Assembly: GCF_052060035.1 (NCBI RefSeq)
Contig: NZ_JBPOEA010000004.1
Span: forward strand, 124,001 to 188,000
Direction of reading: 5' to 3'
Source: Fodinibius sp052060035
Lineage (GTDB): Bacteria; Bacteroidota; Rhodothermia; Balneolales; Balneolaceae
Length of the DNA: 64,000 nt
Below are positions 8,825 through 18,148 of the stretch, one piece after another. Below the pieces are notes generated by a model. It was not told the origin of the DNA, did no database searches, and saw only the letters and a list, made by a program, of their open reading frames with translations. Both the position numbers and the translations under genes were made by a program. Each line of letters begins with the position of its first letter. Position 1 is the first letter of the stretch.

Positions 8825-10132
8825 TTATGCTTGATTTGTAGCATGGGCATATATACCTATAACTTTTTGGATCTTGTGAAGCACAATATCATTGGGATCA
8901 TTGCTTAAATCACCCTTTTTAATGGCTTCATATTGACTTGGCAGATATTGACTTAAAAGTGGTAAGGGAATATTCTGGTCTTCTAAGTTTTTGAATAATT
9001 TTTCCAAAGCTTTTTTAACTGACGTATTTGGCCAGTAATACCTTGACCGGTCACTGTAACTGTATTTTCTAAGATATTTCAACTTATCGTTATCTCCTTC
9101 GTAATGATCTTCCCAAGATTCTGGATTTTCAACCATGACACGCTCCAACACACTTCTAATATTAGAAAGCTCTACCGATTCATTTTGTGATAATAATTCT
9201 CTTTCAATATGTGCTAAAGCAAATATTGCTTCTCGGAAAGAAAATGTGAGCCAAGGCCCTACCTTCAAAATTCTAAAACCATCCTGTACCAGTCCTTTCA
9301 GACTACTATAAGTTTGATAATCGGTAGAATGGGCTTCGAACATCATTCCATCATGACTTTTTATAAAACTTGAAAGATCGGAAGCCTCTTTTGGATCGTA
9401 TGGTACAATATCATTATTCCCAAACTCAACACCGGGTTGTACGACCTGGGCAATAACCCGATTCCAAGCATCATCAAGCCCCTTATCCAAGAAAGCCTTT
9501 TTTGTTATATCAATAGTTTTTTTTGCAGATTCAACACTGGTAACCTCGATATCATGAATCGATCCTTCTGCCCCTCCCGGTATTGGGACTTCAGTACCTA
9601 TTATATAAACAGGTTTAATGGAGTCTTGGTTGGTTTCTTGAAATGTCTCTTCAGCAACTTTGCACAATTCAGCAGACCTTTTTGCTACAATTTCATCATC
9701 CATGGGGACTCCTGGCTTCACATCATCATTGGCACAGGGAATACTTGTATCTAGATGAATTTTTGTAAAACCTGCCTTAACATAAGCCCTAACTAACTCT
9801 CGTGATTTCTCCATCGCTTCTTCCGCGGGATCTGATTTCCACGGGTTAGGCCCTAAATGATCTCCGCCCAAAATTAATTTATCTATTGGGAAGTTTACCT
9901 CCCTCACCAATTTAGTTATGTAATCGACAAACTCTTGTGGCGTGCGGCCTGTGTAACCACCATATTGATTTACCTGATTGGCAGTTGGTTCTACCAATAG
10001 AAAGCTACCATCTTTTTTAGCCTTTACTATCGATGCTTTAAGCACATATTCATTAGAAGAACAAACTGAGTAAATTCCATTCGCTTTAATTCCATCTCGT
10101 TTATTAGCTAGATTAAGTAAATAGTTATTCAT
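8825..10132 (-). CDS. kbaZ: D-tagatose-1,6-bisphosphate aldolase subunit KbaZ/GatZ
   Basis: The 435-aa protein has the KbaZ/GatZ signatures EPTANQVNQYGGYTG (48-62) and GGDHLGPNPW (89-98), followed by KIHLDTSIPCANDD. In enteric bacteria this subunit is needed for full activity and stability of the class II aldolase KbaY/GatY, which splits tagatose-1,6-bisphosphate into dihydroxyacetone phosphate and glyceraldehyde-3-phosphate. The catalytic partner is encoded on the opposite strand of the same island (23689-24513), so the two subunits come from two different transcripts here. It is cytoplasmic, although its operon neighbours on both sides are exported enzymes. Confidence 0.92.
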   Translation of the reverse strand: MNNYLLNLANKRDGIKANGIYSVCSSNEYVLKASIVKAKKDGSFLLVEPTANQVNQYGGYTGRTPQEFVDYITKLVREVNFPIDKLILGGDHLGPNPWKSDPAEEAMEKSRELVRAYVKAGFTKIHLDTSIPCANDDVKPGVPMDDEIVAKRSAELCKVAEETFQETNQDSIKPVYIIGTEVPIPGGAEGSIHDIEVTSVESAKKTIDITKKAFLDKGLDDAWNRVIAQVVQPGVEFGNNDIVPYDPKEASDLSSFIKSHDGMMFEAHSTDYQTYSSLKGLVQDGFRILKVGPWLTFSFREAIFALAHIERELLSQNESVELSNIRSVLERVMVENPESWEDHYEGDNDKLKYLRKYSYSDRSRYYWPNTSVKKALEKLFKNLEDQNIPLPLLSQYLPSQYEAIKKGDLSNDPNDIVLHKIQKVIGIYAHATNQA

Positions 10133-10199
10133 TAATAATCGTATTTATACTTTAATTTTTATTCTAGCAATTTTTCCAAATTGCAGAAAAATACCTATT

Positions 10200-10925
10200 T
10201 CATCTTATTTTCAATGCTATTGAATCTTTACCTTGTTCTTCATTTGAAGAGGTATAACTAGCTGTTAATAAGAATAAGCCAGTATCAATGTTTTTCGGAG
10301 CTTCAATAATTTTTAAAACCCCTTCAAGACCTGTATACACCCAACAATACTCACATTTACCTTGTCTGATGATGTACTCAACCATCTTTATGGCTTCTCC
10401 TTCAGAAAACTCTGGATTGGCAGGCATCGCCATATTACCCCACTGCCCTTCAGAACCTTTAAGAATACTTTGCACTTGGTCCTGCTTACTCCTTTTTCCT
10501 TTGTTAAATGCAATAGCGATTTCTGAAAAAGAAGGGCCTGTAATACTATTTTTATCTGCATGGCAGTTAAAACAACCTCCTTTTCCCATTAAGGTTAAAC
10601 CCGAGTGATCTGTCAACCTTTTCTGCTCTTCTGTGTGACCAAAAAATGCCGAGTCAACAGCATTGGGGAAAAATCTGATACTCAAAAATACCTGCTGGGA
10701 ATTAATTTCACCATACTTTGAATTACCGTCGATAGGATCACGAACTTCTATTTCATAACGGATTTGAGAATTCCAGGACCCACGTTTATCATCATCTGCA
10801 AGCAATAACTTGACAGTGGGTTTTATTTGATAACCTAAACTTCTCCTTTTATCTGAAACCGATTCTGCTTGGGATAATATCATAAACCCTAAAGTTGAAG
10901 CAACCATTATGATTAAAGTTTTCAT
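10200..10925 (-). CDS. Secreted mono-haem cytochrome c with an N-terminal beta-type domain
   Basis: A signal peptide (MKTLIIMVASTLGFMILSQA) precedes a ~90-residue region rich in beta strands (KPTVKLLLADD, IRYEIEVRDP, QVFLSIRFFP) and then a class I cytochrome c. The haem site is CFNCH (118-122) and the distal Met lies in NMAMPANP (164-171). The start codon lies 7 bp from the stop of the flavin oxidoreductase gene, so the two are tightly coupled. The likely job is to accept electrons from that flavoenzyme in the periplasm and pass them to the respiratory chain (inference). Two extra cysteines (KCEYCW, near 191-194) sit close together in the C-terminal tail and lack the His of a second haem site. 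Confidence 0.8.
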   Translation of the reverse strand: MKTLIIMVASTLGFMILSQAESVSDKRRSLGYQIKPTVKLLLADDDKRGSWNSQIRYEIEVRDPIDGNSKYGEINSQQVFLSIRFFPNAVDSAFFGHTEEQKRLTDHSGLTLMGKGGCFNCHADKNSITGPSFSEIAIAFNKGKRSKQDQVQSILKGSEGQWGNMAMPANPEFSEGEAIKMVEYIIRQGKCEYCWVYTGLEGVLKIIEAPKNIDTGLFLLTASYTSSNEEQGKDSIALKIR

Positions 10926-10932
10926 ATAATCA

Positions 10933-12393
10933 CTAGGCTTGATTAATTTCCTTTGCTACCCTGTTAGCCGAATTTGTTGCAGCTTCCATTCCCCAGCTTC
11001 TATTATCCGCATAGCCCCCTGCGAAATGAATTCTCCCATATGGTTCAATAAGGTGGGGCCAAAATTTCGATAAATCGCCTATAGAAAAACCGCCCCTTTC
11101 ACATCCAGGAGTAAACTGATCTACTGACCAATCTTTCACCAATAATTGTTCTATGTTGATATTCGACTTATCGCCTGGATAATACTCTTTGAATACTTCA
11201 AGTGCGCGGAGAGGATTTGTACCAGCAGAAACTTTAGCCATCAATACAGCCCTAGGAGTATCTACTTCTTCGGCTACCTGCCAAATCGTACGTAAGTGAG
11301 GATGATTAAAAGTCAGATTAATACTAATATCATCTTTCTTCCAAAATTCAGTACGCGCTTGGAATACAATCCTTGATTTCTGTTCATATGAAATCTCGTT
11401 GATAATAAATTTCTTTTTAGAAGGAAGTTCCGGTTTTATAAGAATATTTCGTAAGGCAGATACAGGCAGACAGTTGGCCAAATAGTCGGCTGACATATTT
11501 TTCTCTTGTCCTAGTTCTCTATACAGAACTGTTACTCCTGTCTCCCCATGTTCTATTTCTAATATTTTACTACCAAGTTTTACCCGAGTATCTAACCGTT
11601 TTGCAAATTCTTCTGGTAAAACATCATTACCCCCTTTAATTCGATAAAGATCATATTCCCCCCAATACCCTCTCTTTTTTTTGATGTAGGATTGCCACAA
11701 TTTATAGAGTGCCGAGGTATTGTTACCTCCCAATACCTGAAGAGCGGCCTTGGAAGCTCCTTCATTCTTATAAATTTTTGAAATTGGGACTTCATCCAGA
11801 TGGTCATAGCCAATCCCAAATGGTTGATATTCATTGATAAAATTATCCAGATAGGGTTCCAAATAGAGTTTTTCTAAATTTGTTGACAGGTTTTCAAAAG
11901 AATAGGAGGATAGGAAACGGGATTCTTTTTCAGTGAATCCACCTAATTTATTCAGTTGCTTTTTGCGTTTCTTTTGGAGATCTGCCTGTGTTAACCACTC
12001 ATCCCCCTCACGCGTCATCCTATTTTTGCGATGCAAATATGGAAGTACCGGTATATCAAACTCTTCAATATATTTCCAGTAATTCTCGTATCCGGGTTTT
12101 GTGAAGTTTTCAGCTCCATAATCAGCATATAACCCATTTGCCAACCCATCATGAACCGTTAGCACTGTCCCCCCATATCGACCAGCAGCTTCCAGCACAA
12201 CGACTTCATGTCCCAATCTCATTAGCTCATAAGCACAACACAAACCAGCAATACCCGCACCAGCTACAATAACTTTCTTTCTTGCCCGAGGATTTGAAGA
12301 AGAATCATTTTTTCTTTTCATCAAACTAAAAGGCATTGTCGATAAACCAATACCAGCTAGCGAACTCTTTTTTATGAAACTTCTTCTATCCAT
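10933..12393 (-). CDS. Tat-exported flavin amine-oxidase-like oxidoreductase
   Basis: The start was taken at the ATG giving MDRRSFIKKSSLAGIG, a twin-arginine export signal; the GTG two codons earlier is less likely. The FAD-binding Rossmann motif GAGIAGLCCAYEL is at about residues 45-57, followed by the ribose-binding Glu in VVVLEAAGRYGG. The C-terminal FAD motif is IHFAGGYADNRSWGMEAA. This is the architecture of the amine oxidase/protoporphyrinogen oxidase superfamily (flavin monoamine oxidases, L-amino-acid oxidases, desaturases). The gene follows the GH36-like lipoprotein by 23 bp and precedes a cytochrome c by 7 bp. A periplasmic flavoenzyme feeding a cytochrome c fits well, but its substrate is unknown; an amino sugar or amine released from the glycan is one possibility. 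Confidence 0.8.
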   Translation of the reverse strand: MDRRSFIKKSSLAGIGLSTMPFSLMKRKNDSSSNPRARKKVIVAGAGIAGLCCAYELMRLGHEVVVLEAAGRYGGTVLTVHDGLANGLYADYGAENFTKPGYENYWKYIEEFDIPVLPYLHRKNRMTREGDEWLTQADLQKKRKKQLNKLGGFTEKESRFLSSYSFENLSTNLEKLYLEPYLDNFINEYQPFGIGYDHLDEVPISKIYKNEGASKAALQVLGGNNTSALYKLWQSYIKKKRGYWGEYDLYRIKGGNDVLPEEFAKRLDTRVKLGSKILEIEHGETGVTVLYRELGQEKNMSADYLANCLPVSALRNILIKPELPSKKKFIINEISYEQKSRIVFQARTEFWKKDDISINLTFNHPHLRTIWQVAEEVDTPRAVLMAKVSAGTNPLRALEVFKEYYPGDKSNINIEQLLVKDWSVDQFTPGCERGGFSIGDLSKFWPHLIEPYGRIHFAGGYADNRSWGMEAATNSANRVAKEINQA

Positions 12394-12416
12394 AGCCACA
12401 AAATATCAGCTCCAAT

Positions 12417-14507
12417 TTATTCCTGTGGCTTTGCGACAACCAGTAAGTGATCAGAAAAGCTCGTTTCTAGGTTTGCATCTGAACCTTTAATAACACCCAG
12501 CTGTTCACCTGTTTCGTAATTGACAAGCTCATACTCTTGATTAGCATTTAAACCCCGAAGTTCTACCTGGCCTTCAAAAGAATCTGCATAGAATGCATAG
12601 AAAAGATTTCCATTTTTCTCAATGGCATGGGTTTCTGGCCGATCAAAACCTATATCATATAGCTCGCCTCTATACTCACCTTTGGGGAGCATATATTCTT
12701 TGTAGATATCCATCCACTTGCTAACAAGGGCTTCTTTCTCGTTTGTTAACAGAAATTCATTACCAGGAGCTGACGACTCTGGCCACGTAAATTTAGACCC
12801 AATGACTCCTCCAATTCCCACAGTAGAAGCAAAATCATTCTGATTATCACTTAATTCAACATGATCGCCATAATATGCAGCATTTTCTCCCATTAGTGCC
12901 TTGTATGTCTTTCCTTTATGTCGAATCTGCCATGAATTAAGTGGATCGGAAGAAACAGGCTGATTCATATGAGGCATGATAAATGAAGATCCAGAGGCCC
13001 CACAGGGACAAATCTCTACTACAGCATCGGATTTTATAGTTATCGCTGTATTATAAATCTCATTATATAGGTCAGGTAACTCTTCAACGGATTTTTCGGG
13101 ATATTCTTGGCTTTTATCATTTCCATAATCGGGAGGGACTTGGTTTAGATGCTGGCCATCGATTTTCAGCCCGTCATACCCCCAATCACCCATAAATTTT
13201 TTTACAAGTTGATTATGATATTCTTTTGTCGTTTTCAGAGCTGGATTCAAATAATGACTATCCCACCAAGTTATTTTTTGATATTCTCCTTGTTTATTGA
13301 TCAAGAGCATTTCGCTTTCATTCTCATGAACTCTTGAGCCCGGATCCGCCGCTAAGGGTGCCCACCATAATTTTGCTTTCAAATCATGTTCATGTACTTG
13401 ATCCACAAATTGCTTCATTGTGGTTTTACTAAATTTGGCATTTGTCTGCCAATCACCTTCTGCAATTTGCCAACCGTCATCTAACACCGCCCATTCAAAA
13501 CCGAGCTCTTTCACCTTCGGAAGAGTATTTAATACCTTCTCAAGGGTAAAATCTCGACCATATCCCCAAGCACACCATATTGGTTCATAGGCGGTTTCGG
13601 GTGGATCAGTAAATTCGATCCCTTTAAGATCAAGGATTTTCCTGTATTTCCTCAGTGACGAATAATAATCGCCTGTATGAGTAGAAAGAAAAGTCTCAAA
13701 AGTAGATACGCTATCTCCAGGCTGAATAGAATGAGGATATTTTAACGTCGAAACACTATCAGTATCAAAGGTAACTGATAATTCCACACCATCATTTTCT
13801 GAAGTTGAGTTTACGGGTAAAGAAATAAGCTGAGGCTCAGTTTCTATATGCCCTACCGCCAACCCACCGTCGGGTCTCCACACATCTGCCACTGGAGTTC
13901 CTCCACCATAATCAGAGGCATTCATCCCCTGATAATTTTGTTGCTCAAAATCTTGTCCAATTGGTAATATCCAGTCTTGGCGAGAAGGATAAGAAGCACT
14001 CTGGAATGACCAAAAACTGTTCTCACCCAAAGAATCATCCAAAGCACTTAAGACATAATGATTATTTTTCCATCGATCTAAATCCAGAACCTGCTCCCCA
14101 TTGTTTACATATTCAACACGGGTGGTTATCAAGTTTGGTATACTTTCGTATGCTGTTGCTATAACATTTTTCTGAATATTAAATTGGGGATTGGAAGCAT
14201 TTCCTGTAATAGTGATTCGACGACCATTGCCCAACTCATTGTTAATAGATTCAAAATGAAAATTCTCAAGCTTAAAGTTACTCAAGACTTCCCCATTAAT
14301 GGTTACTGATTCTGAAGGCTGGAATTCATTTAAAAGCAATTCCCTTTTAGAATCTGCAAACTCTACTTTTGTATGCAACAATTCATTAAAAGTTAGTGTA
14401 ACACTACCACTTGTTATCTGCGGTTCTTGGTTATTTGTACAACCAAAAGCAAATAATACCAAGATGGTTGCACCTAAAAGACGGATATTTGTTCTGATTG
14501 TTGTCAT
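12417..14507 (-). CDS. GH36-like alpha-galactosidase / alpha-galactosaminidase lipoprotein
   Basis: The 696-aa protein starts with a lipoprotein signal (LVLFAFGC, Cys near residue 23). An N-terminal beta-supersandwich (~30-310) precedes a (beta/alpha)8 barrel. GH36/clan D motifs are WCAWGYGRDF, LDDGWQ, GYDGLKIDGQ with the likely nucleophile Asp450, CPCGASGSSF, and SSDPLNSW with the likely acid/base Asp521. GH36 contains alpha-galactosidases and alpha-N-acetylgalactosaminidases/galactosaminidases. Lipid anchoring suggests a location facing the periplasm or the cell surface next to SusCD. The gene lies 10 bp after the secreted amidohydrolase gene. Choice between galactose and galactosamine substrates cannot be made from sequence; the island context favours GalNAc or GalN. 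Confidence 0.82.
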   Translation of the reverse strand: MTTIRTNIRLLGATILVLFAFGCTNNQEPQITSGSVTLTFNELLHTKVEFADSKRELLLNEFQPSESVTINGEVLSNFKLENFHFESINNELGNGRRITITGNASNPQFNIQKNVIATAYESIPNLITTRVEYVNNGEQVLDLDRWKNNHYVLSALDDSLGENSFWSFQSASYPSRQDWILPIGQDFEQQNYQGMNASDYGGGTPVADVWRPDGGLAVGHIETEPQLISLPVNSTSENDGVELSVTFDTDSVSTLKYPHSIQPGDSVSTFETFLSTHTGDYYSSLRKYRKILDLKGIEFTDPPETAYEPIWCAWGYGRDFTLEKVLNTLPKVKELGFEWAVLDDGWQIAEGDWQTNAKFSKTTMKQFVDQVHEHDLKAKLWWAPLAADPGSRVHENESEMLLINKQGEYQKITWWDSHYLNPALKTTKEYHNQLVKKFMGDWGYDGLKIDGQHLNQVPPDYGNDKSQEYPEKSVEELPDLYNEIYNTAITIKSDAVVEICPCGASGSSFIMPHMNQPVSSDPLNSWQIRHKGKTYKALMGENAAYYGDHVELSDNQNDFASTVGIGGVIGSKFTWPESSAPGNEFLLTNEKEALVSKWMDIYKEYMLPKGEYRGELYDIGFDRPETHAIEKNGNLFYAFYADSFEGQVELRGLNANQEYELVNYETGEQLGVIKGSDANLETSFSDHLLVVAKPQE

Positions 14508-14517
14508 CTTATTTATT

Positions 14518-15609
14518 TTACTTATTTAAAATTTTTCTTGCGTTACTCTGATAAACTTTCTTTAGCACTTCGTCACTTAGGTTAAATCCATTTAAACTCC
14601 AGTGATATCCAAACTGATCTTGCCGATAAAAATGCTCATCCATCGTTTGTAACACTCTAAATGTTACATTATACATGTCACTGTCAGTGCCCATATCCGT
14701 TCCATAGACGATCTTATTCTGGTATTTAGTGATAAACCTTTTTACATGTCGGGGAATTTGAGACAACTCAGCGTAGCGAGCTGATACATCAGCATATAAG
14801 TTGGGATACTTCTCAAGCATATTCCCAATGATACTCAAATCATATGAACTGTTTCCAAGATGTGCGGCAATAAAAGTAGTCTCGGGATGCTTTTTAACAG
14901 CATTCTCTAATGTGGTTAACATTTCTCCATGCCCAAGAATCCCTTCCTGATTATCGAGTCTCCAATTAACTGCATTCATTAGTCCATCATTGGTAGAATC
15001 CATATCCATATAAAACCAGTAGGGTTCAGCTACATGAATATTTACAGGCATATTCAGTTCTCCAGCTCTTTTAAGTACTGGATCTAATCTTTCATCATCA
15101 ATATGTAAACCTATAGCTTCAACAGGATGAGAATATGATAATCCTTTACCTTTATCTCCTAACTCACCAATTCCAGTTGCTCCCATCTTGTGTAACCTCT
15201 CAAGCTCCTTGATAGCTTTTTTAGCAAAGCCCGGTTCTTCATATCCTGAATAATCAATCCCACACCATACCTCAAAATAATCGCTGTATTCAGAATAAAC
15301 AGTATACAGAGAATCGTACTTTTCGCCCGTTGCTTTGGTAAGCAACACTGTTTTTTCTATACCATTCTTTTTCATTGTCTTAATCCACTCCTCAATATCC
15401 TCTTCTGATTGAGGATATGCATGAGAATGCATATCAACAGCCTTAAAACTCGCTTTATCAGCCTTATAATTATGTACCTTATAAAGTGATTCTGGTCGAT
15501 AATTTTTCAGTAGTAAATCCTCGGCCGGTGCACTTGAAGAATTATCCTGAGCAAATAAAGGACTGGAGATCATTAAACCCAATAGAAACAATGTTATTAA
15601 CCTAATCAT
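14518..15609 (-). CDS. Secreted metal-dependent amidohydrolase (Amidohydro_2 type)
   Basis: A signal peptide (MIRLITLFLLGLMISSPLFA) leads to a TIM-barrel hydrolase. Candidate metal and catalytic ligands are HSH at 61-63 after beta1, His192 (NIHVAEP), His250 (AAHLGN) and Asp305 (YGTDMGTD). This layout fits PF04909, a family that includes sugar lactonases and decarboxylases as well as amidases. Its start overlaps the stop of the upstream PfkB kinase gene by 4 bp (ATGA), so the two are translationally coupled. A cytoplasmic paralogue sits in the opposite operon (24520-25521), sharing HxH, AH/IH-xx-EP, HL and YGTD positions. The role is unknown: deacetylation or lactone hydrolysis of a released amino sugar are the main options. 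Confidence 0.75.
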   Translation of the reverse strand: MIRLITLFLLGLMISSPLFAQDNSSSAPAEDLLLKNYRPESLYKVHNYKADKASFKAVDMHSHAYPQSEEDIEEWIKTMKKNGIEKTVLLTKATGEKYDSLYTVYSEYSDYFEVWCGIDYSGYEEPGFAKKAIKELERLHKMGATGIGELGDKGKGLSYSHPVEAIGLHIDDERLDPVLKRAGELNMPVNIHVAEPYWFYMDMDSTNDGLMNAVNWRLDNQEGILGHGEMLTTLENAVKKHPETTFIAAHLGNSSYDLSIIGNMLEKYPNLYADVSARYAELSQIPRHVKRFITKYQNKIVYGTDMGTDSDMYNVTFRVLQTMDEHFYRQDQFGYHWSLNGFNLSDEVLKKVYQSNARKILNK

Positions 15610-16565
15610 AAAGCAATCTCATTTCTTTTTAGTCCAAAAACATCTTTGGCAATTTTAATTATATGTTCTTTATCTGAAAAAGCTTCAGTTCCACCTGAAC
15701 TCGTTGTTGAAATAGCACCTGTTAGGTTGCCAAATCTTGCACATTCCTCAATAGAATCACCGACAATAAACCTACTTATAAAACCGGCATTAAAACTGTC
15801 TCCAGCTCCAATCGCGTCTGCAACATTATTATTGTGGAAGGCTTCTACTGTTTTTAATTTTTCATTTTTAGAAAAAGCAGATCCTTTTGAACCGAGCTTT
15901 GCAACAATGATATTACCAAGCTTACTCAATTCCTTTATGGCAACTTCCCAGTCATCTTTACCGGTTAAATACTTTAATTCAGATTCGTTGGGTAAAAATA
16001 CATCCACGTAGGGTAAAATTTCCTTTAAATTCATTTCCCATTCCTCATTAGGATCCCATTGTGGGTCAAAAGAAGTTGTTAATCCAATATTTTTGGCTCT
16101 CTGCATTAAGACATGTAAATCTTTTGCGATACGTGGTTGTAAAAAGAATGATGAAAAGTGAAGATGATTAGCCTTTTCTAAATGCTCATCAGCAATATCC
16201 TCAATGCCCAGATTAGTCATAGCCCCTTGATGGGTAATCATAGCCCGCTCTTCACCATAGTTCAGGGCTACAGTAACACCTGTTGCTAAATTTGAATCTG
16301 TTATTATAAGACCTGTGTCAACACCATTTTCATTCAGAGAAGAAAGAACTTTCTTACCAAAACTATCTTTTCCAATTTTACCAATAAAACTAACTGAAGG
16401 TCCTAAGCTCGATAGGTTACTTGCAAATATCGCGGATGAGCTGCCTAGTGTATTCGTAAGACTACCGGCTAATTTCTCCTTTCCAATTTCAGGAAAACCT
16501 TCTATTTCGTTAAAAATTAAATCAACATTCAATTCGCCTACTGTAATAACATCAAACTTATTCAT
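15606..16565 (-). CDS. PfkB/ribokinase-family sugar kinase (tagatose-6-phosphate kinase or GalNAc kinase candidate)
   Basis: The 319-aa protein has the ribokinase fold: an N-terminal GELNVDLIFNE strand, a substrate lid, LPNESELKYLTG near 191, and the catalytic GAGDSFNAGF (253-262, base Asp256). In the galactosamine route a kinase of this family phosphorylates tagatose-6-phosphate; because no phosphotransferase system is encoded in the island, a kinase for free GalNAc would also be needed, and this is the only kinase present. Which of the two reactions it performs cannot be decided. It is separated from susD by a strong hairpin and overlaps the next gene by 4 bp. Cytoplasmic. Confidence 0.8.
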   Translation of the reverse strand: MNKFDVITVGELNVDLIFNEIEGFPEIGKEKLAGSLTNTLGSSSAIFASNLSSLGPSVSFIGKIGKDSFGKKVLSSLNENGVDTGLIITDSNLATGVTVALNYGEERAMITHQGAMTNLGIEDIADEHLEKANHLHFSSFFLQPRIAKDLHVLMQRAKNIGLTTSFDPQWDPNEEWEMNLKEILPYVDVFLPNESELKYLTGKDDWEVAIKELSKLGNIIVAKLGSKGSAFSKNEKLKTVEAFHNNNVADAIGAGDSFNAGFISRFIVGDSIEECARFGNLTGAISTTSSGGTEAFSDKEHIIKIAKDVFGLKRNEIAL

Positions 16566-16582
16566 AAACCTCTTATGATTTA

Positions 16583-16627
16583 AATAAAAACCTGTCCGGA
16601 TTTATTGAACAAACATACCGGACAGGT
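16583..16627 (-). terminator. Strong hairpin between susD and the kinase gene
   Basis: A perfect 10-bp stem (ACCTGTCCGG / CCGGACAGGT) with an 18-nt loop is followed on the minus strand by TTTTTATTTAAA. This is an intrinsic terminator that should cut or lower transcription from susCD into the enzyme genes, leaving SusCD in excess. Confidence 0.75.
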
Positions 16628-16639
16628 CCAACCTCACTT

Positions 16640-18109
16640 TTAGTATCCCGGATTTTGTTCTAAGTCGGGATTTACATCTATTTCTGATTGTGGAATTGGG
16701 AAAACGAGATGATGTTCTTGAATATCTCCTCGACCATGCTCTGTCATTACGTCTATAGCTCTATCGGTCCTAACAAGATCCCACCATCTATGTCCTTCGA
16801 GTGCAAGTTCCACACGTCGTTCTTGGTAAACAGCCTGCCGGAATTCTGACTGAGTCATACCTGTAGGTAATGGATCAAGCCCAACTCGTTCCCTAACTTG
16901 ATCAACATATGGTTTTGCCTCTGAGGTTTGTCCCATCTCATTGAGAGCCTCAGCATAATTCAGCAATACTTCGGAATAACGCATGACACGATAGTTTACT
17001 GGTGAATCGGCACCAGACCCTATAAAACCATCCCGTTTAACAAGATATTTTCTGGCATTATAACCTGTAGAAGACCAATTGGGATCATATTGTTTACCAC
17101 CTTGAATAGTCGATCCTTGCATTAACACCGTTGCTTCTAAACGCGGGTCATTAGATTCAAAAGCGTCAACTAAATCTTGGTTAGGCATATCAAATCCCCA
17201 ACCTTCTAAACCAGCAACACCAGAGTTTCTGGGTGCAGTACTAATATGCTGTATAGAACCATCACTTCCATTACCCCAAGCTCCATTTGGACCGCCCTTG
17301 GTGAATTGTACCTCGAAAACAGATTCTTCACTGTTTTCATATTCTTCCTCAAAATTATCAGCATAGTTGGGGAGTAGGTCATATACACCGGAGTCAATCA
17401 CTTTTTTGGAAAATTCAGCAGCTTTTTCCCAGTTTTTCTGCCACATATAAACTTTAGCTAACATACCATTAGCAGCTCCCTTTGTGATACGACCTTTATC
17501 AGAGCTGCCATAACTCTCTGGAAGAACGTCAGCCGCATCACTCATATCGCTAATAATCTGGTTATATACTTCGCTTTTATCTGTCCTGCTTACCCTCAAT
17601 TCTCCAAGCTTTTGAGGCTCAGTAATCAATGGTACATCACCAAACAATCTTACCAACCAGAAGTAATAATAACCTCTCAAAAACTTTGCTTCTCCAAGCA
17701 ATCGCTGTTTTAGATTATCATCCATTTCTATATCAGGCAACTCGCGCATAACAATATTAGTGCGATAGACTCCCGTATAACTATCAGCCCAACTATCCGC
17801 TAATAGCGAATTACTTGACTTGATTTCAAATAAATCAAACTCCCACCAAGCCGGTCCATCGGATCTACCTCCATCTCCCTTATGAGCATCATCAGAAGTT
17901 ATATCACCAATTGACCAATAACTATTAGAGAATAGGCCACCGTATTGAAGAGGATCATACGCAGCATTTACAGCAGCAACGGCATCTTCCTCTGTTTGAT
18001 AAAAGTTTGCCGAGGTAACTTGATTTGGATCATTTTTTGTCAAAATCTCATCACTACATCCTGTGAAAACCAGGAGAAAAATTATTAATAAACCTTTTAA
18101 AGATTTCAT
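16640..18109 (-). CDS. susD: SusD/RagB-family outer-membrane glycan-binding lipoprotein
   Basis: The start chosen gives MKSLKGLLIIFLLVFTGC, a lipoprotein signal with the lipobox FTGC; a Met three codons earlier is also in frame. SusD features are NFYQTEEDAVAAVNAAYDPLQ near the N-terminus, AKFLRGYYYFWLVRLFGDVPL (tetratricopeptide helices, ~140-160), the RYSEVLLNYAEALNE block and the C-terminal RRVELALEGHRWWDLVR plus PIPQSEIDVNPDLEQNPGY. SusD caps the SusC transporter and binds the oligosaccharide at the cell surface. It lies 39 bp downstream of susC in the same operon. Specificity cannot be read from sequence; context points to alpha-Gal/GalNAc glycans. Confidence 0.95.
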   Translation of the reverse strand: MKSLKGLLIIFLLVFTGCSDEILTKNDPNQVTSANFYQTEEDAVAAVNAAYDPLQYGGLFSNSYWSIGDITSDDAHKGDGGRSDGPAWWEFDLFEIKSSNSLLADSWADSYTGVYRTNIVMRELPDIEMDDNLKQRLLGEAKFLRGYYYFWLVRLFGDVPLITEPQKLGELRVSRTDKSEVYNQIISDMSDAADVLPESYGSSDKGRITKGAANGMLAKVYMWQKNWEKAAEFSKKVIDSGVYDLLPNYADNFEEEYENSEESVFEVQFTKGGPNGAWGNGSDGSIQHISTAPRNSGVAGLEGWGFDMPNQDLVDAFESNDPRLEATVLMQGSTIQGGKQYDPNWSSTGYNARKYLVKRDGFIGSGADSPVNYRVMRYSEVLLNYAEALNEMGQTSEAKPYVDQVRERVGLDPLPTGMTQSEFRQAVYQERRVELALEGHRWWDLVRTDRAIDVMTEHGRGDIQEHHLVFPIPQSEIDVNPDLEQNPGY

Positions 18110-18148
18110 AACTATCAATTTTTTGTATTTGAAAAATTAGGAAGAAAT

